57,732 nt of DNA from Pirellulaceae bacterium. GTDB taxonomy: Bacteria; Planctomycetota; Planctomycetia; Pirellulales; Pirellulaceae. The stretch spans positions 1 through 57,732 of the forward strand of contig JAGFJK010000116.1 in the NCBI GenBank assembly GCA_024102795.1, in the 5' to 3' direction. The first letter of the stretch is position 1. Each line of letters begins with the position of its first letter. Below are positions 29,501-33,403 of this stretch, in pieces. The notes beneath the pieces were generated by a model. That model was not told where the DNA came from. It searched no databases and was given only the letters and a program-made list of their open reading frames with translations. Made by a program: the position numbers and the translations under genes.

Positions 29501-31803
29501 CTTGGACCGGGTATCCCAACCGCGCCAGCAACGCGCCGTACACGATCGCGGGGATCGCGGGGGGCGAAGATGTCGTGTTCCGAGTGGACCAGCGCTCCAA
29601 TCCGAACGACTTCGAGGACACGGGCGTGCCCTGGGAAACTCTGGCCGTCGTGCGGACCACTGGCAGCACGCTGACGGTGACGCTTGGCGACAACGCCAAC
29701 GGCAACGTGATCGCCGACGCCATTCGCCTGGAGGAACTGCCGACGCGCGGTCCGGCGATTCTGGTCAGCGACGGACCGGTTTCGGTTCCGGACAATACGG
29801 GCCTGGTGACGCTCTCGACGGCCGTGGGATCGCCGGTCGTGCGGACCTTTAACGTGGTCAACATGGGGACGGCGCCGCTGACGCTGGACAACGCCTCGCT
29901 GCAGCTTTCGCTGGCGGGCATCGCGGGCTTCGACCTGGTGGGTACGGGCTTCGGCAGCAGCACGCTGGCGCCCGGCCAGGCCACGACGTTCAGCGTGCAG
30001 TTGAACGCCGCGGCCAAGGGGTCGTTCGGCGGCACGATTTCGTTCGGCCACGGCGATCCGACCGAGTCGCCGTACGACTTCACGATCAGCGGCGTGGTGG
30101 AGTCGGCGTTCACGATTATCGACAACGACGACCCACCGGGCCCGCCCGGCTACGGCGATTCGGGCAACTGGCAGTTATGGAACGGCCAGGGCTACAAGAA
30201 CGACGTGCGCGAGGCGCTGGCGGGCGGCGCCGTCGAAACGGCCGCTTATACGTTTGATGTGACGGCCGGAGCGGTCTATCAGGTTTCGGCCACCTGGACC
30301 GCGTTTACCAATCGCGCGACGAACGCTCCCTACAGCGTGTCGGGTGTGACTCAGCCAGCGACCGTTCCGATCAATCAGCGCGTGTCGCCTAACGACTTCA
30401 CCGATTCGGGCGCGGCCTGGGAACGCCTGGGCACGTTCACCGCGTCCGGCAGCTCGCTGGTCGTCACGCTGTCCGGCAGCACCACCGGCAACGTGATCGC
30501 GGATGCCGTGCGGATCGATCGCGTGGTGGGGCCAGAGATTCAAGTTCTGGCCGGCATGACCGAAATCGCGGACGGCACGGGCAGCTTCAACTTCGGCACC
30601 GTGCTGGCGGGAGCGACCAACGGGACGCGGGTCATTACGGTCAACAACGTCGGCGTCGAGAACCTGGTGCTGCAACCGATCATGGTCAGCGGCGGTTTCA
30701 CGCTCGATACGTCCACCTATCCGAACTTCATGCCCAACCAGGTGCTCGCGCCGGGGGCGTCCGTGCAGTTCGCGGTGGCGATCAACACGGCCACCACGGG
30801 CAGCAAGACGGGCAACGTGTCGTTCGGCAACAACGATGTGGATGAGGGGCCGTTCAGTTTCAGCGTCCTCGGCCAGGTGGTCGGCGCGCTGATTATCGAC
30901 GACGGCGACGCGGTGGGCTACAGCGACTCGGCCAACATGCAGGTCTGGGCGCAAGGCTACCAGAACGACGTGCGGGAGGCCGTGCTGGGCGGAGCGGTCC
31001 AGTCGGCCAGCTACACGTTCGCGGGCCTGCCGTCCGGAACCTACCGCATCTCGGCCACCTGGACTGCGTTCTCGAACCGGGCCAGCAATGCGCCGTACAC
31101 GATCAACGGCGCTCCGGTGGCCATCAATCAAAAGCTGCCGCCGTCGAACCCCTCCTCCACTCCGGCGGGAACGGTGGTTCAGGATCCTCCATCGGGCGTC
31201 TACTTCGCGGACCTCAACAGCAGCTATGCCTTCGCCGGCGGGACGCTGCTGGTCGGCGTCTCGGACGTGGGAGCCAACGGCAATGTGATCATCGACGCGG
31301 TGCGCGTGGAGCGGCTGAGCCCTCTAAGGCTCGAAACGGCGGGAGCGGTCGAAGCACCCGGAGCGGCGGCCGACCTGACGCCCACACTTTCGTCGGTGCT
31401 GAATGCCAGCGACGTGGCACCGCTGGTGGATGCGGCGATTGAATTCTGGACTGGGCGGGACCCGTTGGCGGCCGACCGGTTGCGGGACGTGCGAGTGATC
31501 ATCCAGGATCTGCCGCAGTCGCAGTTGGGCCTCGGTTCGCGCGTGACTCCCACGATCTGGCTGGACGACGACGCCGCTGGCCAGGGCTGGGCCATCGGCG
31601 GCTCGAACTCAGGCGGCTCAAACTCAGGCGAAACGGGCATCGACCTGCTCACCGTGGTGGCCCACGAGCTGGGCCATGTGCTGGGGCTGGACGACCTGGA
31701 TGCTTCCGCGCACCCCGACGACATCATGGCCGGCACGCTGGCGGCTGGCGTGCGGCGAGCGGCAGCGGTGGATGAGTTGTTCGATCGGCTGGGCCAGGAT
31801 TGA
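8560..31803 (+). CDS. Giant multidomain secreted/surface protein with C-terminal metzincin motif
   Basis: A single frame of about 7,747 residues. The ATG at 8560 is chosen because a basic Arg-rich stretch and the planctomycete LEPR motif (LESLEPRLVLTT, residues 40-50) follow at once; the open frame upstream overlaps fhcB. In order: beta-rich adhesin-like sequence; an array of 'HG..TG...Y....IGGL' repeats (about 547-1327); more beta-rich sequence with an Ala/Gly-rich array of about 123-residue units (about 2095-3090); a second HG array (about 3809-4164); hemolysin-type GGxGxD repeats (about 5424-5627); seven golvesin-like domains alternating with six ASH/choice-of-anchor-like domains (about 5827-7587); and a matrixin-like end with HELGHVLGLDD (H7702, E7703, H7706, D7712) and DIMAGTL as the likely Met-turn. 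No membrane anchor is visible. It is probably exported and Ca-binding; a role in attachment or matrix is inference. Confidence 0.9.
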   Translation: MVSRAVRHTDSVGGRVSSRATIRRRTARRRNERRRRPLLESLEPRLVLTTSVSLDTMNDVLEVIGDFASNSITISQTGGSILISDPDGVTADTGSGVVQESPTSASLPIASLQSSGQVHIHTFDGDDSVTFNNLDLQAAAIETAGTETVSIAASAALTAAGGVDLQADSITVGQSATISTRGIAGGDPLTAASTADSGELSLYAHTITIQPGARLLAQVEEGSTFSPGTVSVKVENDTVGLPFIPQVSLSHITITVGSASGDPVTILGGEIEFEAVLNNDITSPKRFLGYTAQTAEITIEKATIEGESVTLTAESEDKSLLEELPKWATANIIEPFGEFLVDKFLPKTPIGVMIREATAEISLTDVEILSEGNVKIDSSTTVDATTEAVAAKDEIIEKMPSHFSAGYSQAKGTSTTTLSGDTLIEAGGSVTIGTDAQTTAAVTARTTSNAEVEAAANPRDLVASLAITNSASTSHVTVDQDVTIMADGNISVTAGGKVTNKAASSAATYTDGLGGLSVSLAFDDSDVRAQVDGHLNGKGIKVARDLQIANVNGMTDSITIPDHGFADGERVQYFARDPDNPDTTYQPIGGLLNGETLRVIVIDSNTIQLARTEALDIDNQGANALATQTFARRDSVIFDPQTTVNTATDTITLTGHGFTAGQRLDYGVGSPDDDAIGGLADQNPYYAIPTGPNTFQLAASAADATAMTPVPIDLTSTGVGTGHIFAYDETPKTFNPVSDLDAGTNTFTIPGHGFATGDPLVYGTDPSVSSTQTMTRTAVFNTADQAETFDPTGTVDLDEPVVNLSTSTIALINHGLNTGEEVTYHANGGEPIGGLTDATNYFVIKVDDRYIQLAATAMDATNAVAITLEAGASLDGGPQELVTTGGMPVSIAFDPTGTVLNPVVNTIDDTILISPVHNLIAGQRVTYSAGGGTPIGGLTDGGDYFAIPITENTLRLAASRADALAGVFVDLSGGATGASHQLTTNDVDVLSDLIVTPGHELETGQQVTYRGGGGAAIGNLTEDTVYFAIRLDADTVQLAASLSNAAAGTAIDLGPGADGAIQGLERDQFVTVFDPSRMSPVVDTAADTIELPSHGLSTGDQVNYQTSGGTAIGGLADNTNYFVISVDPDHIQLAATAADAMANMPLPLGGGATIGSGLHLLRVVPVVSIPEFPDRLIDFNPTVVPPLNLAADTILLDNHGLTTGQSITYLSGSGMPIGGLVNGTEYFVIAVDDDTVQLAATAMDATNNLPINLDVGATGQRHGLVRESTVTQGDLPLRGLRNTETYFAIVLDANTFRLADSEQDALAAVAIDLDPSMATGTTHELTPLRVENGIQVGAELTADNRATSGAGLGGAPTWSDLLTKAELQTSLASIKAIGSGNFSQEVAKASQKQQLAGTGSRTNSLFAGAAGISLNMFEHDVVAQIGKEAVLQTESDVSIEASTSQKAQVTAQGNTSPGSGKKFATGVAVAIGIYDNNVQAIVDGDGTSGAAIDAGFNIDISSTLTYPLLVQPLTLLPFSSFYSGNINNANFIGDLSTLLNGSLGLTRIMNVWAASKVFTTSAANLPKVSISGSVGYTQFTNRSEAIVRSGAEINQNLQEVKQNVSIDAATGIELVNVTGIMHLRLNEAGLKKAYEDRQSVASFYGAGNFFSFFGNKSSTFGMGGSVMALELDHTTTALIEGGAAVHTGAQGGLSVEAAEDVYSLEFAQSGGDSGSVGISASIALVTQTSQTIAQIDSGAVVTGGPLSLSAESQLTHTNLAGAAQLANRLGIGVGVALLDVDRETAAIIGRRRTEGDDSPGNDGTSIDVDSITLEAKNTGNLWSFALVGALASNIPVGKPAAQQGNAQPVQATSGVALAGDAAINTISDTTQAYINDQGTIGSGAVEMNANNASTVRAITGAATFAAKPDGTIGGAVAGSFSYNDLTLTTEAFIAAAQITATGDVTLDATNDTDSLAVSAGLAGALAKSAVTIAGSFSWNEVTSSVEAYLDQVTLSTTAELGLTADDKSRVSGDGGGVAIAISRSQMGFGGAVAFGVSAAINNIHSTVNAYLQNSTVTPVGSTELTATGEPSIQAVTWAGSLAGGASGGTGLAISGAGAGSGNTIQVDVAASIGGSQVLNAGDVMLVATDAADIDSNAGGVALDIVLSGQGSNYGVDIGAAAAVNDLSGGTQATITSSTLHAGDLALEATSTSTIDALSIGIGAVLAGGDFNQVTFAAAGAGSGNTIARTIQTSVTGGNLTLDKLDVTATDDSAITADAGAGAAAASFSAGSNGFSIGFGAAVATNGIANMVHAILDSTTADVGGHVTLGAVETSHIETTTAVGELTVSLGGGQSALAFGGAGAGSGNSIANSVLAAIQNNSHVTTTAGGQVSLATTDTSTIDANAGAGALSAAVGANSGLAFAFGAAAATNEIENTIQTTINGSQVTSAGPVSVTASAGETIDVLTIGVGGALGGGVETAGVAFAGAGAGSGNTLETTVEASIVSSSHVSGTSLNVAASDTSMITADAGAGALAAAGGGEGGVSVGVGASVAVNGIKNTTRASVESTTAMIGGSVQIQATDASSIESTTAVGALSGAGGGTGGVAGAGAGASSQNDIANTTLARILGGSVTTTAGGNVSVQATETTSIDANAGAGVLAISGGSVGGFGVTVGAALVTNTVGNTIQALVDGANVTAAGNVSVGTTSSSTIDTLALGISAALTGGGGGGISLAGAGAGSTNVIDNDVTAAIRNSAMVDADGSVHVTSSDTGSITADAGGVAATISGGGTATASLSIGASTAGNSIGGGQHALSALIDHSTVMAGSGLNVQASSTATIDALAFGGAAAVSVSGGGAFAGTGAGASATNLVMSDVVAAIQNTAQASAAGDAIVSATDTSSITNNAVAGSLAISGSAGFSGSLGISAALATNTIQNTVQAHVDNATLTTTSGGDVTISATSTPSIDALAVAASVSVSVSLAAAAVSGVGASSDNTVANTVEAAVTSGGQVTADGSLAISASDHASLDADVGSGALSFAIVGASIGVSNTTTTLDNQVSAHVSNASATADGGDLSVTAETSATSTSTAVATSISLSIGGAGFGGDSSTTDTSVVEAYANSAQLMAPAGQVILSASSELDSDADSYGIGVGVAVVGVLLSETSLQRTTRAYVGEASHVGGLGLVVEASGSNDASSSTLNGDISALGGEGAQQTAEDLSVVDAYIGPADGSMPGASPAVVQVGSAGVQLNASLVTTVDATTDLTSIGILANGVGGVVTATVTPTVRAYIGQNSQVEASSMGDVVIEAGVTADVTGTGFGVAVSGGLSGGGLGITTTLNPTIGAWIGQNASVSAQDVLLQSALNIDPSTGLPNVGKDATSSGTAGTGALIASAAGVNATALVSPTINTRVYEQASVDATGHVQLASSFYESASAEADSTAVGGGAGVGTTIVSAQSIGTTSTRIDGTVQAMGSVSVLTYGTAEAMATGEANGFSLLFSGIFAGDGTNAGATVGQTGQTLAESAVGGQVTAGGDVTIQSLVDTQAQAETSGYAVSAGVSVGKMPATATVQPSIESQVESGGSVTSSGGTILVRAGHNYDPTMNAFLDSNKAQVSSSISVDSLAVSVASTTVTATASAAVDASLASGGSLSAPAGDVSILALSSNQADGTMDNNGGAAISYSSGQIQTSASGTTIASVLGSILGAMPDTPGAVNVNLTAQASDVASGDLNQSSGGVVNVDNSSVHSNSLPTVTATVDAAIRASSNVTVLAESFTDADGTIRGSSGGAVDVTDYGATVTVNPQVAASIATGASIHSDQTISVTATHGQPTDLSDGKFDAATDVNGTNNTIVFSKAHGLQTGATVTYDTLGNPAIPGIHDGRAYGVVVIDDNTLQLGDSFQAGMTAVNTTNDTITFPGPHNLETGDLVVYSAGMGTPVGGLTDGTTYRVEVVNATTIRLTDPGNLPEPPISFAGTDIMMDTITSMGHGFLTGQPVTYVAAAPATFSNQQVDVEPIYDGMQITGFTHDDMFENIFLGEPVMLEQGFLVGDTVIYTSSDPSKPIGGLTSGNRYVLLIDPMKSGELQLAETATPTMAIALTQGSMSDSTVQHTLLKVEDQPISPLVSQQTYYVANAMPNTFQLAPTLADALGNTNLIMLAPTDPADPMHVLTGTRNLLGTTGIDLTSTGNGTQFLVLDIAPSSGEQQLDGIGGAQSVSSASSNDGIATASVSSGGGGVIDVDTANTTANSTPHTSVTIGGGALLAGLNVAIAVSSAGNVGGSSANTGGGFVSVKGSESQVSVNNSALLTISDTASLQALNKLGLATTASQFATVDSSTDEGAFAAVPSAESTAKVDYSSQINIGDAMLTAGGTLSATSHSDVNAQANASANGSGAGSGASANNSGSLGVFIGKHGGAFTRTNVGSNAILDATAIDLTAGVTSMYGRSTATAKGSGVGGNSQAKANLEISDDASVILNSGSMLAAPDVTLLATHDNIDLLSHSNSRCDCGAGADDSTANTDYQSTSQITAGSGAIITTADLDVQSNQHITQYRRDEQHGGGFLVFGSHDRDGHYNANRNISWNATVRLPTNPDPTLVVDSTGLVVTLDDVTLNGDTIHQGDVVPSGTTIIVDDIINDMGGMASFAANRLAEMDDVIPPVGTITGSQGEFDFNRTLDTILLSNASDRDMTINDIRVYFAPSPTDKEVSIDVQNDAGFSFDVVNDLSPTQIEIENTHPTAGPLLSLDGLIDNPIGTTTVSNASGDIVTGPPGSPAGVVRTNVAIFEAPLGNLGQIGGAPLVVELVQSAGRPTSLVADAGQDVALNVQGLLRETGVSSFEPNLDRITAGGDVQLVLAQGLLQTMISAAAEGVRVFESSNVGLQPKSGCTDSNNNSCFNHNSGFYPAIASPQFADNPSPPRTSTVETHWPPSSGDPPPPASDLGIFGGGNTPIETTYTFTGTFTWNAASDTRRVQAAGDILIDGCQLGGCTLGDVLVHVLGNVNLVSDLNLPMTTGGVLSMHTNGSIDMTEVAVPVGSNRSMRVGTIVSTADSVRLTVPDTLAAGEDLILLDSSAVMPDGSLIGAATTVTLQVGDNVLMQGNALSPPGSSRIEAGTTVTIAGDFGNADPGVGTVIDLRGQITGNLGGSITDPIELLSVALITGGSDADIVSLTNVTSGTGTTVQTFGDDDLIQVGSSAAVDVSMAPPIPTNTGGVLHAVLNLLTIDGGAGDDTWTADDSGDSNPDMGVLTFDTLTGFQMTDGVHYTQIEVLLLTMGQAGDTLDVDSTNSTTDSQVFGNAGDDTINVSKLPALPLAGNACLQITDTVDCIQGVLRVDGGADYDTLNVVNTGQTSSRSGTLTGTSITGLNMGPDGITYSTLEAIDILLGQAADMFLVSGTATPQPGGNTTISAVHGGGGADQLTVTGGGGAQSPLVIYGDYTGTGTPDDDLIDASAASQTIMVDGNEGHDIILGSQAGDNLAGSAGDDMIQGQGGTDNILGDSGFEVNLRTRVTSIITTHPAGQDLLEGQDGNDRLFGDHAVLIPVPGALLVTTTVELATFETVNENVGDNDRLLGGPGDDFVLGGQGDDTLFGNEGHDHVLGDNGRFDFVVLGMPPGLNAVYTPQPMFGGNDNIFGDSGNDDDPAGNDFLYDGPSDDELDGGPGDDTFRLTPGNEAFGSGSRDYLSDIRGNDTIDFTYAMIRSDCLTPATATDLCGIMIDMDLLSYTDAAFSQAGPDARLPISDDVPQHLPQDPAIDDRLSLVRIGAFGQSLDTPSPFESVIGSYFNDTFWIRALTTGGDIPENGPPVARNVNGNPPVVGDAAVPPGDKLYFDGQGQVVLDTGFSLTALGIGTVTYQSIETLCVFDQAPRILDDGDDTYFELPTTAVANISPLANWNPVAGIGFGGDYRYHQPQTPPGPNTATWTFEGVTPGNYRVSVTWPAQPSHPIDGTLATNAPFSVRDDNFLLASRGIDQRVPARDFLDQGVYWQDLGIFPSQNHSLVVQLSDLANGQVMADAVRIEYVAHGPSLRVLQNVTQQAILNDITIVPMVTTMGAPLSRTFVIHNQGDQDLEVDEINLTGEGAGNYALQPGPSAFPVVIPPGETLAFTVTLRASAAEGFGPFPAQVEIVSNDMSTSVPRKPGAGMPTGDPAMDVSPYRFALDGLVSTQRIIDDGDPDFSLVGVWQGPNGPGFQGDDRYAPAGGNGARAVWTFGGLPDGIYRVSTSYDAQVGGSTMAPFRVLNSGGLIGSAAINQTLSPQALGGFADSGRHWIDLGGPYELTGGTLIVNLLDTAGQPDRFVLADAVRIERLFPDSPDIVVQVDGQPLPLGGTVDFGGVFPDLPVLKTFTVTNAGTDPLTISEPVQLPPGFSLVEFDGQTPTGQLTATAPTSFVLRMEGGFPGAFQGQVSFADNDPDENPFSFFVTGEILSSRIIDDQDATGFAATAGFGATGTGLSAEEGFQRRVHFASGNPLAATEMATWTFEDLAPGRPYRVSATWSPAPNRATNSPFTLSGIDDMGLDPPNDSDGSLTVLVNQQLQPDDLRANGTLFEDLGIVTVTGTTLTVTLSNQANGLVIADAMRLQPIDDPLIELEQGGQVLQSGASRVDFGAATVDTMGGTVTRTFTIRNLGTRSMALGAPTLPVGFSLVGVYPSSIPVGQSADFVVAFSRAAAGAYDGLLEIPADDLSANPFLVRLTGSILAAGTIIDNSDGAPGYTSSGLTTYTGQGRSGSVQGATGGDGSRTATYTFAVPPGLYRVSATWSTYYTRATNTPYAIFDGTVAGTPLGTHRVNQQVAPDSFADSGSLWRDLDVVRITSGTLTVRVSNDANGDVVADAIRIEPLPEQPEISLTDSLGNELLTGGTFDFGAVAAGSTATETFTVRNLGTSPLELGALRLPVYFELASPLGTTTLAPFDGAATNLDETTFEVRFAPPYVDQFLGDLRLGNNDSNENPFELLLAGNVQAAVTIIDDGDPPGPPGYQDTGFQVFAGQGYQGDVRQSLPGAGHTATWTFDVTPDTTYRVAATWTGYPNRASNAPYTIAGIAGGEDVVFRVDQRSNPNDFEDTGVPWETLAVVRTTGSTLTVTLGDNANGNVIADAIRLEELPTRGPAILVSDGPVSVPDNTGLVTLSTAVGSPVVRTFNVVNMGTAPLTLDNASLQLSLAGIAGFDLVGTGFGSSTLAPGQATTFSVQLNAAAKGSFGGTISFGHGDPTESPYDFTISGVVESAFTIIDNDDPPGPPGYGDSGNWQLWNGQGYKNDVREALAGGAVETAAYTFDVTAGAVYQVSATWTAFTNRATNAPYSVSGVTQPATVPINQRVSPNDFTDSGAAWERLGTFTASGSSLVVTLSGSTTGNVIADAVRIDRVVGPEIQVLAGMTEIADGTGSFNFGTVLAGATNGTRVITVNNVGVENLVLQPIMVSGGFTLDTSTYPNFMPNQVLAPGASVQFAVAINTATTGSKTGNVSFGNNDVDEGPFSFSVLGQVVGALIIDDGDAVGYSDSANMQVWAQGYQNDVREAVLGGAVQSASYTFAGLPSGTYRISATWTAFSNRASNAPYTINGAPVAINQKLPPSNPSSTPAGTVVQDPPSGVYFADLNSSYAFAGGTLLVGVSDVGANGNVIIDAVRVERLSPLRLETAGAVEAPGAAADLTPTLSSVLNASDVAPLVDAAIEFWTGRDPLAADRLRDVRVIIQDLPQSQLGLGSRVTPTIWLDDDAAGQGWAIGGSNSGGSNSGETGIDLLTVVAHELGHVLGLDDLDASAHPDDIMAGTLAAGVRRAAAVDELFDRLGQD
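10198..12540 (+). repeat. Array 1 of 'HG..TG' protein repeats inside the giant gene
   Basis: About eight full units and one partial unit of a module of 80-105 residues. Each starts with a strand ending in HG(F/L)xTG, then (V/I)xY, a Gly-rich turn, IGGL, YF(V/A)I, a D..T.QLAA.. strand and a short linker to the next. HG motifs encoded near 10231, 10513, 10798, 10985, 11290 (variant VHNL), 11536, 11824 and 12136 mark the units. The period is therefore irregular, about 190-310 bp. Confidence 0.9.
14820..17800 (+). repeat. Eight-copy Ala/Gly-rich repeat array (about 370 bp per unit) in giant gene
   Basis: The motif AGAGSGN or close variants is encoded near 14845, 15215, 15587, 15960, 16320, 16695, 17070 and 17447, a spacing of 360-375 bp (about 123 residues). 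Each unit also has a 'T(S/T)xIxA(D/N)AGAGAL' strand, a second A/G-rich strand and an 'xTIQ/TTL' segment. The pattern suggests an extended beta-solenoid as in filamentous-haemagglutinin-like adhesins. The fold is inferred. Confidence 0.85.
19985..21050 (+). repeat. Array 2 of 'HG..TG' protein repeats inside the giant gene
   Basis: Four further, more diverged units of the module seen at 10198-12540. They are recognisable by AHGLQTGATVTY (near 20025), PHNLETGDLVVY (20215), GHGFLTGQPVTY (20415) and a weaker GFLVGDTVIY (20590). They are separated from array 1 by about 7.4 kb of unrelated coding sequence in the same frame. Confidence 0.85.
24830..25440 (+). repeat. Hemolysin-type (RTX-like) calcium-binding repeats in giant gene
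   Basis: The encoded segment has several GG.G.D.-type nonapeptides, for example LLGGPGDDFVLGGQGDDTLF and LDGGPGDDTFRL. Each pair of such repeats binds Ca2+ in known RTX parallel beta-rolls. The repeats are interrupted by two insertions of about 35 residues. RTX repeats are typical of secreted proteins, which supports export of the giant protein. Confidence 0.85.
26040..31320 (+). repeat. Seven golvesin-like domains alternating with six ASH-like domains
   Basis: Golvesin-C-like units begin with (I/L)(I/L)DD(G/N)D and contain W.F..(L/V)..G.YRVS.(T/S)W, N..(A/S)..P(Y/F), 'NQR..P.D..D.G..W..LG' and a closing A(D/V)A(V/I)R(I/L)E. They start near 26040, 26938, 27724, 28538, 29326, 30112 and 30889. 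The six spacers of about 115 residues carry 'F...T..(N/R)(T/F).(V/I).N.GT..L.L' strands and a DN(D/N)..E.P(F/Y) end, as in ASPM/SPD-2/hydin and choice-of-anchor-D domains. Domain names rest on motif recognition. Confidence 0.75.
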
Positions 31804-31872
31804 CTCGCCAGTCGATTCGCTTAGATTGAGTTCGTACTGGTGCAAGTCGTCCATCTGCGGATCGATATTGCT
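31804..31872. other. Spacer between giant gene and tRNA-Leu
   Basis: A 69-bp gap. No strong terminator hairpin is visible. The tRNA promoter would have to lie here. Confidence 0.3.
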
Positions 31873-31954
31873 GGGGATGTGGCGGAACTGGCAGACGCGC
31901 TGGACTTAGGATCCAGTACCGCAAGGTGTGCAGGTTCGAGTCCTGCCATCCCCA
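31873..31954 (+). tRNA. tRNA-Leu (anticodon UAG)
   Basis: An 82-nt cloverleaf. The acceptor GGGGATG pairs with CATCCCC at 31947-31953, with discriminator A at 31954. The anticodon stem CTGGA/TCCAG encloses the loop CTTAGGA, giving anticodon TAG at 31907-31909, which reads CUA leucine codons. A T-arm GCAGG-TTCGAGT-CCTGC and a variable region with extra arm, as expected for tRNA-Leu, are present. CCA is not encoded. The gene's 3' half is overlapped on the other strand by the integrase gene and is the likely attachment site of the adjoining element. Confidence 0.95.
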
Positions 31955-33252
31955 CTGAACACTTGTGCACTATCTCGCACGGATTCGCGGCGATTGGCAC
32001 AAGTTGCTTGGCTTGTAAAGGCTTGCGCCTGGTTTTGCGAAACAGTGCGCGCATCCTGCTGCGCTGCGTTTGGCGCACGGCGCGCGTCGGATTCTGCGTC
32101 GCGCTGCACGGCTCGTTCGAAGTCCTCGTCCGTCACCTGCCAGTAGTGCTTGCGTGCGATCAGCTGGGAATGTCCCAGCCAGGCGGCGGCTACATGAGCC
32201 GGATGCGCCGCCGCAAGCTCCGTGGCTCGGCTGGCGCGCAGGTTCTGGAACAGTTTGGGCCAGGGTGACAGCCCCGCTCGGCGGACGATCCTGCATAGCT
32301 GAGTTCTCAGGTTCGCGTTCGCATCCCGGTAGCGCGTGATCACGTGCGTAGCGCCCGGCAACGCCGCGTCGAACGCCGCTTCCAGGTGCGGTCGCAATTC
32401 CGGAAACAGCGGCACCCAACGTTCGGCGTGACCCTCGTGATGTTCCGTCTTGGGCGACCGCACCAGCATCCGGTTGCGTTCCCAGTCGATGCAGTCCCAG
32501 GTCAGCGCCAGGTGCTCTGACGGACAACGCAACCCACCAAACCGTGACAGCGCGAACAGCAGCCGCCATTCGACGTCGGGGCACGCTTGCAAGACTCTCT
32601 CGGCATCGTCCTGGCTTACGAAATGATCGCGGTTGCGGTTGCTGAGCATGGCGGACTTGAGGTGCGAGAAGGGATTCCGGTCAAGAAGTTCACGATCCAC
32701 CGCATCATTGAAGAACAGTTTGGCGTCACCGATTCTCTTCCGCACGGTGGCGACCGCGAGTCCTTGCGACTTCTTGACGCCCGCATAGCCATTGAGCCGG
32801 GCTTTACCTGTCAGCAGCCAGCGTTCCCAGTCGCGGGCGTCCGCCTTGGTGATCTTGCGGATGTCCCGGTCGGCGCCGAAGAAGTCCAGCAGTCCGCGCC
32901 GCGCCTGCCGCCAGTGGGTGAGCGTCCCCGGCTTCACGTCCGTCCGCTTGGCGAAGTAGTTCTCCAGGAGTTGGCCCAGGGTGATCCCACCCTTTTCCTC
33001 CCGCGGCGGCACAAGCCCGACGGCAACCAACTTGGCGTGGGACGGCGTTTCCAGTCCGGCGACCCAGATGGCGGTTTCGCCGTCGAGCGCCTGGCAGGTG
33101 ATCTGAGCCTGCACCAGGTACTCGACACGGGTCTTCCAGGTCTCAGCCGTCCGCTGGTTCGACTTTCCCAGGTAGATCGCCCGCCGGTTCCCGTCAGCAC
33201 CGACGAACAGGATCCGCCGGTTGCCTTTCTTGTCCTTGGAAATGCTCGCCAT
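31906..33252 (-). CDS. Tyrosine recombinase/integrase ending inside tRNA-Leu
   Basis: A 448-residue site-specific integrase of the phage type. Catalytic residues are visible: R242 in FGGLRCPSE, K268 in SPKTEHHEG, R339 in FQNLRASRATEL, H361 in AAWLGHSQ and the nucleophile Y370 in ARKHYWQV. An N-terminal AP2/SAM-like part covers residues 1-200. The ATG at 33252 is preceded by AAAGGAAG. The last 15 residues, GDGRTRTCTPCGTGS, are encoded by the antisense strand of tRNA-Leu, and the TAA stop falls in its anticodon loop. It therefore probably catalysed integration at this tRNA. It is at one end of a minus-strand gene set running to about 37.2 kb. Confidence 0.93.
   Translation of the reverse strand: MASISKDKKGNRRILFVGADGNRRAIYLGKSNQRTAETWKTRVEYLVQAQITCQALDGETAIWVAGLETPSHAKLVAVGLVPPREEKGGITLGQLLENYFAKRTDVKPGTLTHWRQARRGLLDFFGADRDIRKITKADARDWERWLLTGKARLNGYAGVKKSQGLAVATVRKRIGDAKLFFNDAVDRELLDRNPFSHLKSAMLSNRNRDHFVSQDDAERVLQACPDVEWRLLFALSRFGGLRCPSEHLALTWDCIDWERNRMLVRSPKTEHHEGHAERWVPLFPELRPHLEAAFDAALPGATHVITRYRDANANLRTQLCRIVRRAGLSPWPKLFQNLRASRATELAAAHPAHVAAAWLGHSQLIARKHYWQVTDEDFERAVQRDAESDARRAPNAAQQDARTVSQNQAQAFTSQATCANRRESVRDSAQVFSGDGRTRTCTPCGTGS
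31909..31954. other. Probable attachment site (attL) in the 3' half of tRNA-Leu
   Basis: The 3' half of the tRNA, from the anticodon loop to the discriminator base, is both tRNA and integrase C-terminal coding sequence, the usual position of a tRNA-embedded att core. I looked for a second copy of the T-arm/acceptor sequence (GGTTCGAGTCCTGCC) at 37.1-37.5 kb and at 49-50 kb and did not find one, so the other boundary of the element is unresolved. Confidence 0.5.
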
Positions 33253-33403
33253 GAATCTTCCTTTCAGCGTATCGTATCCTCTTGCATCTTATCGCACCGA
33301 ATCGCAACGAGCCAGCTCGGCAGGTCAAGGTTCACTCGGAAGCGGCTCGGCGCGAGCGGAAACAGCATCCCTACCGGACACGAAGTTACAGTGTGAGGAT
33401 AGC

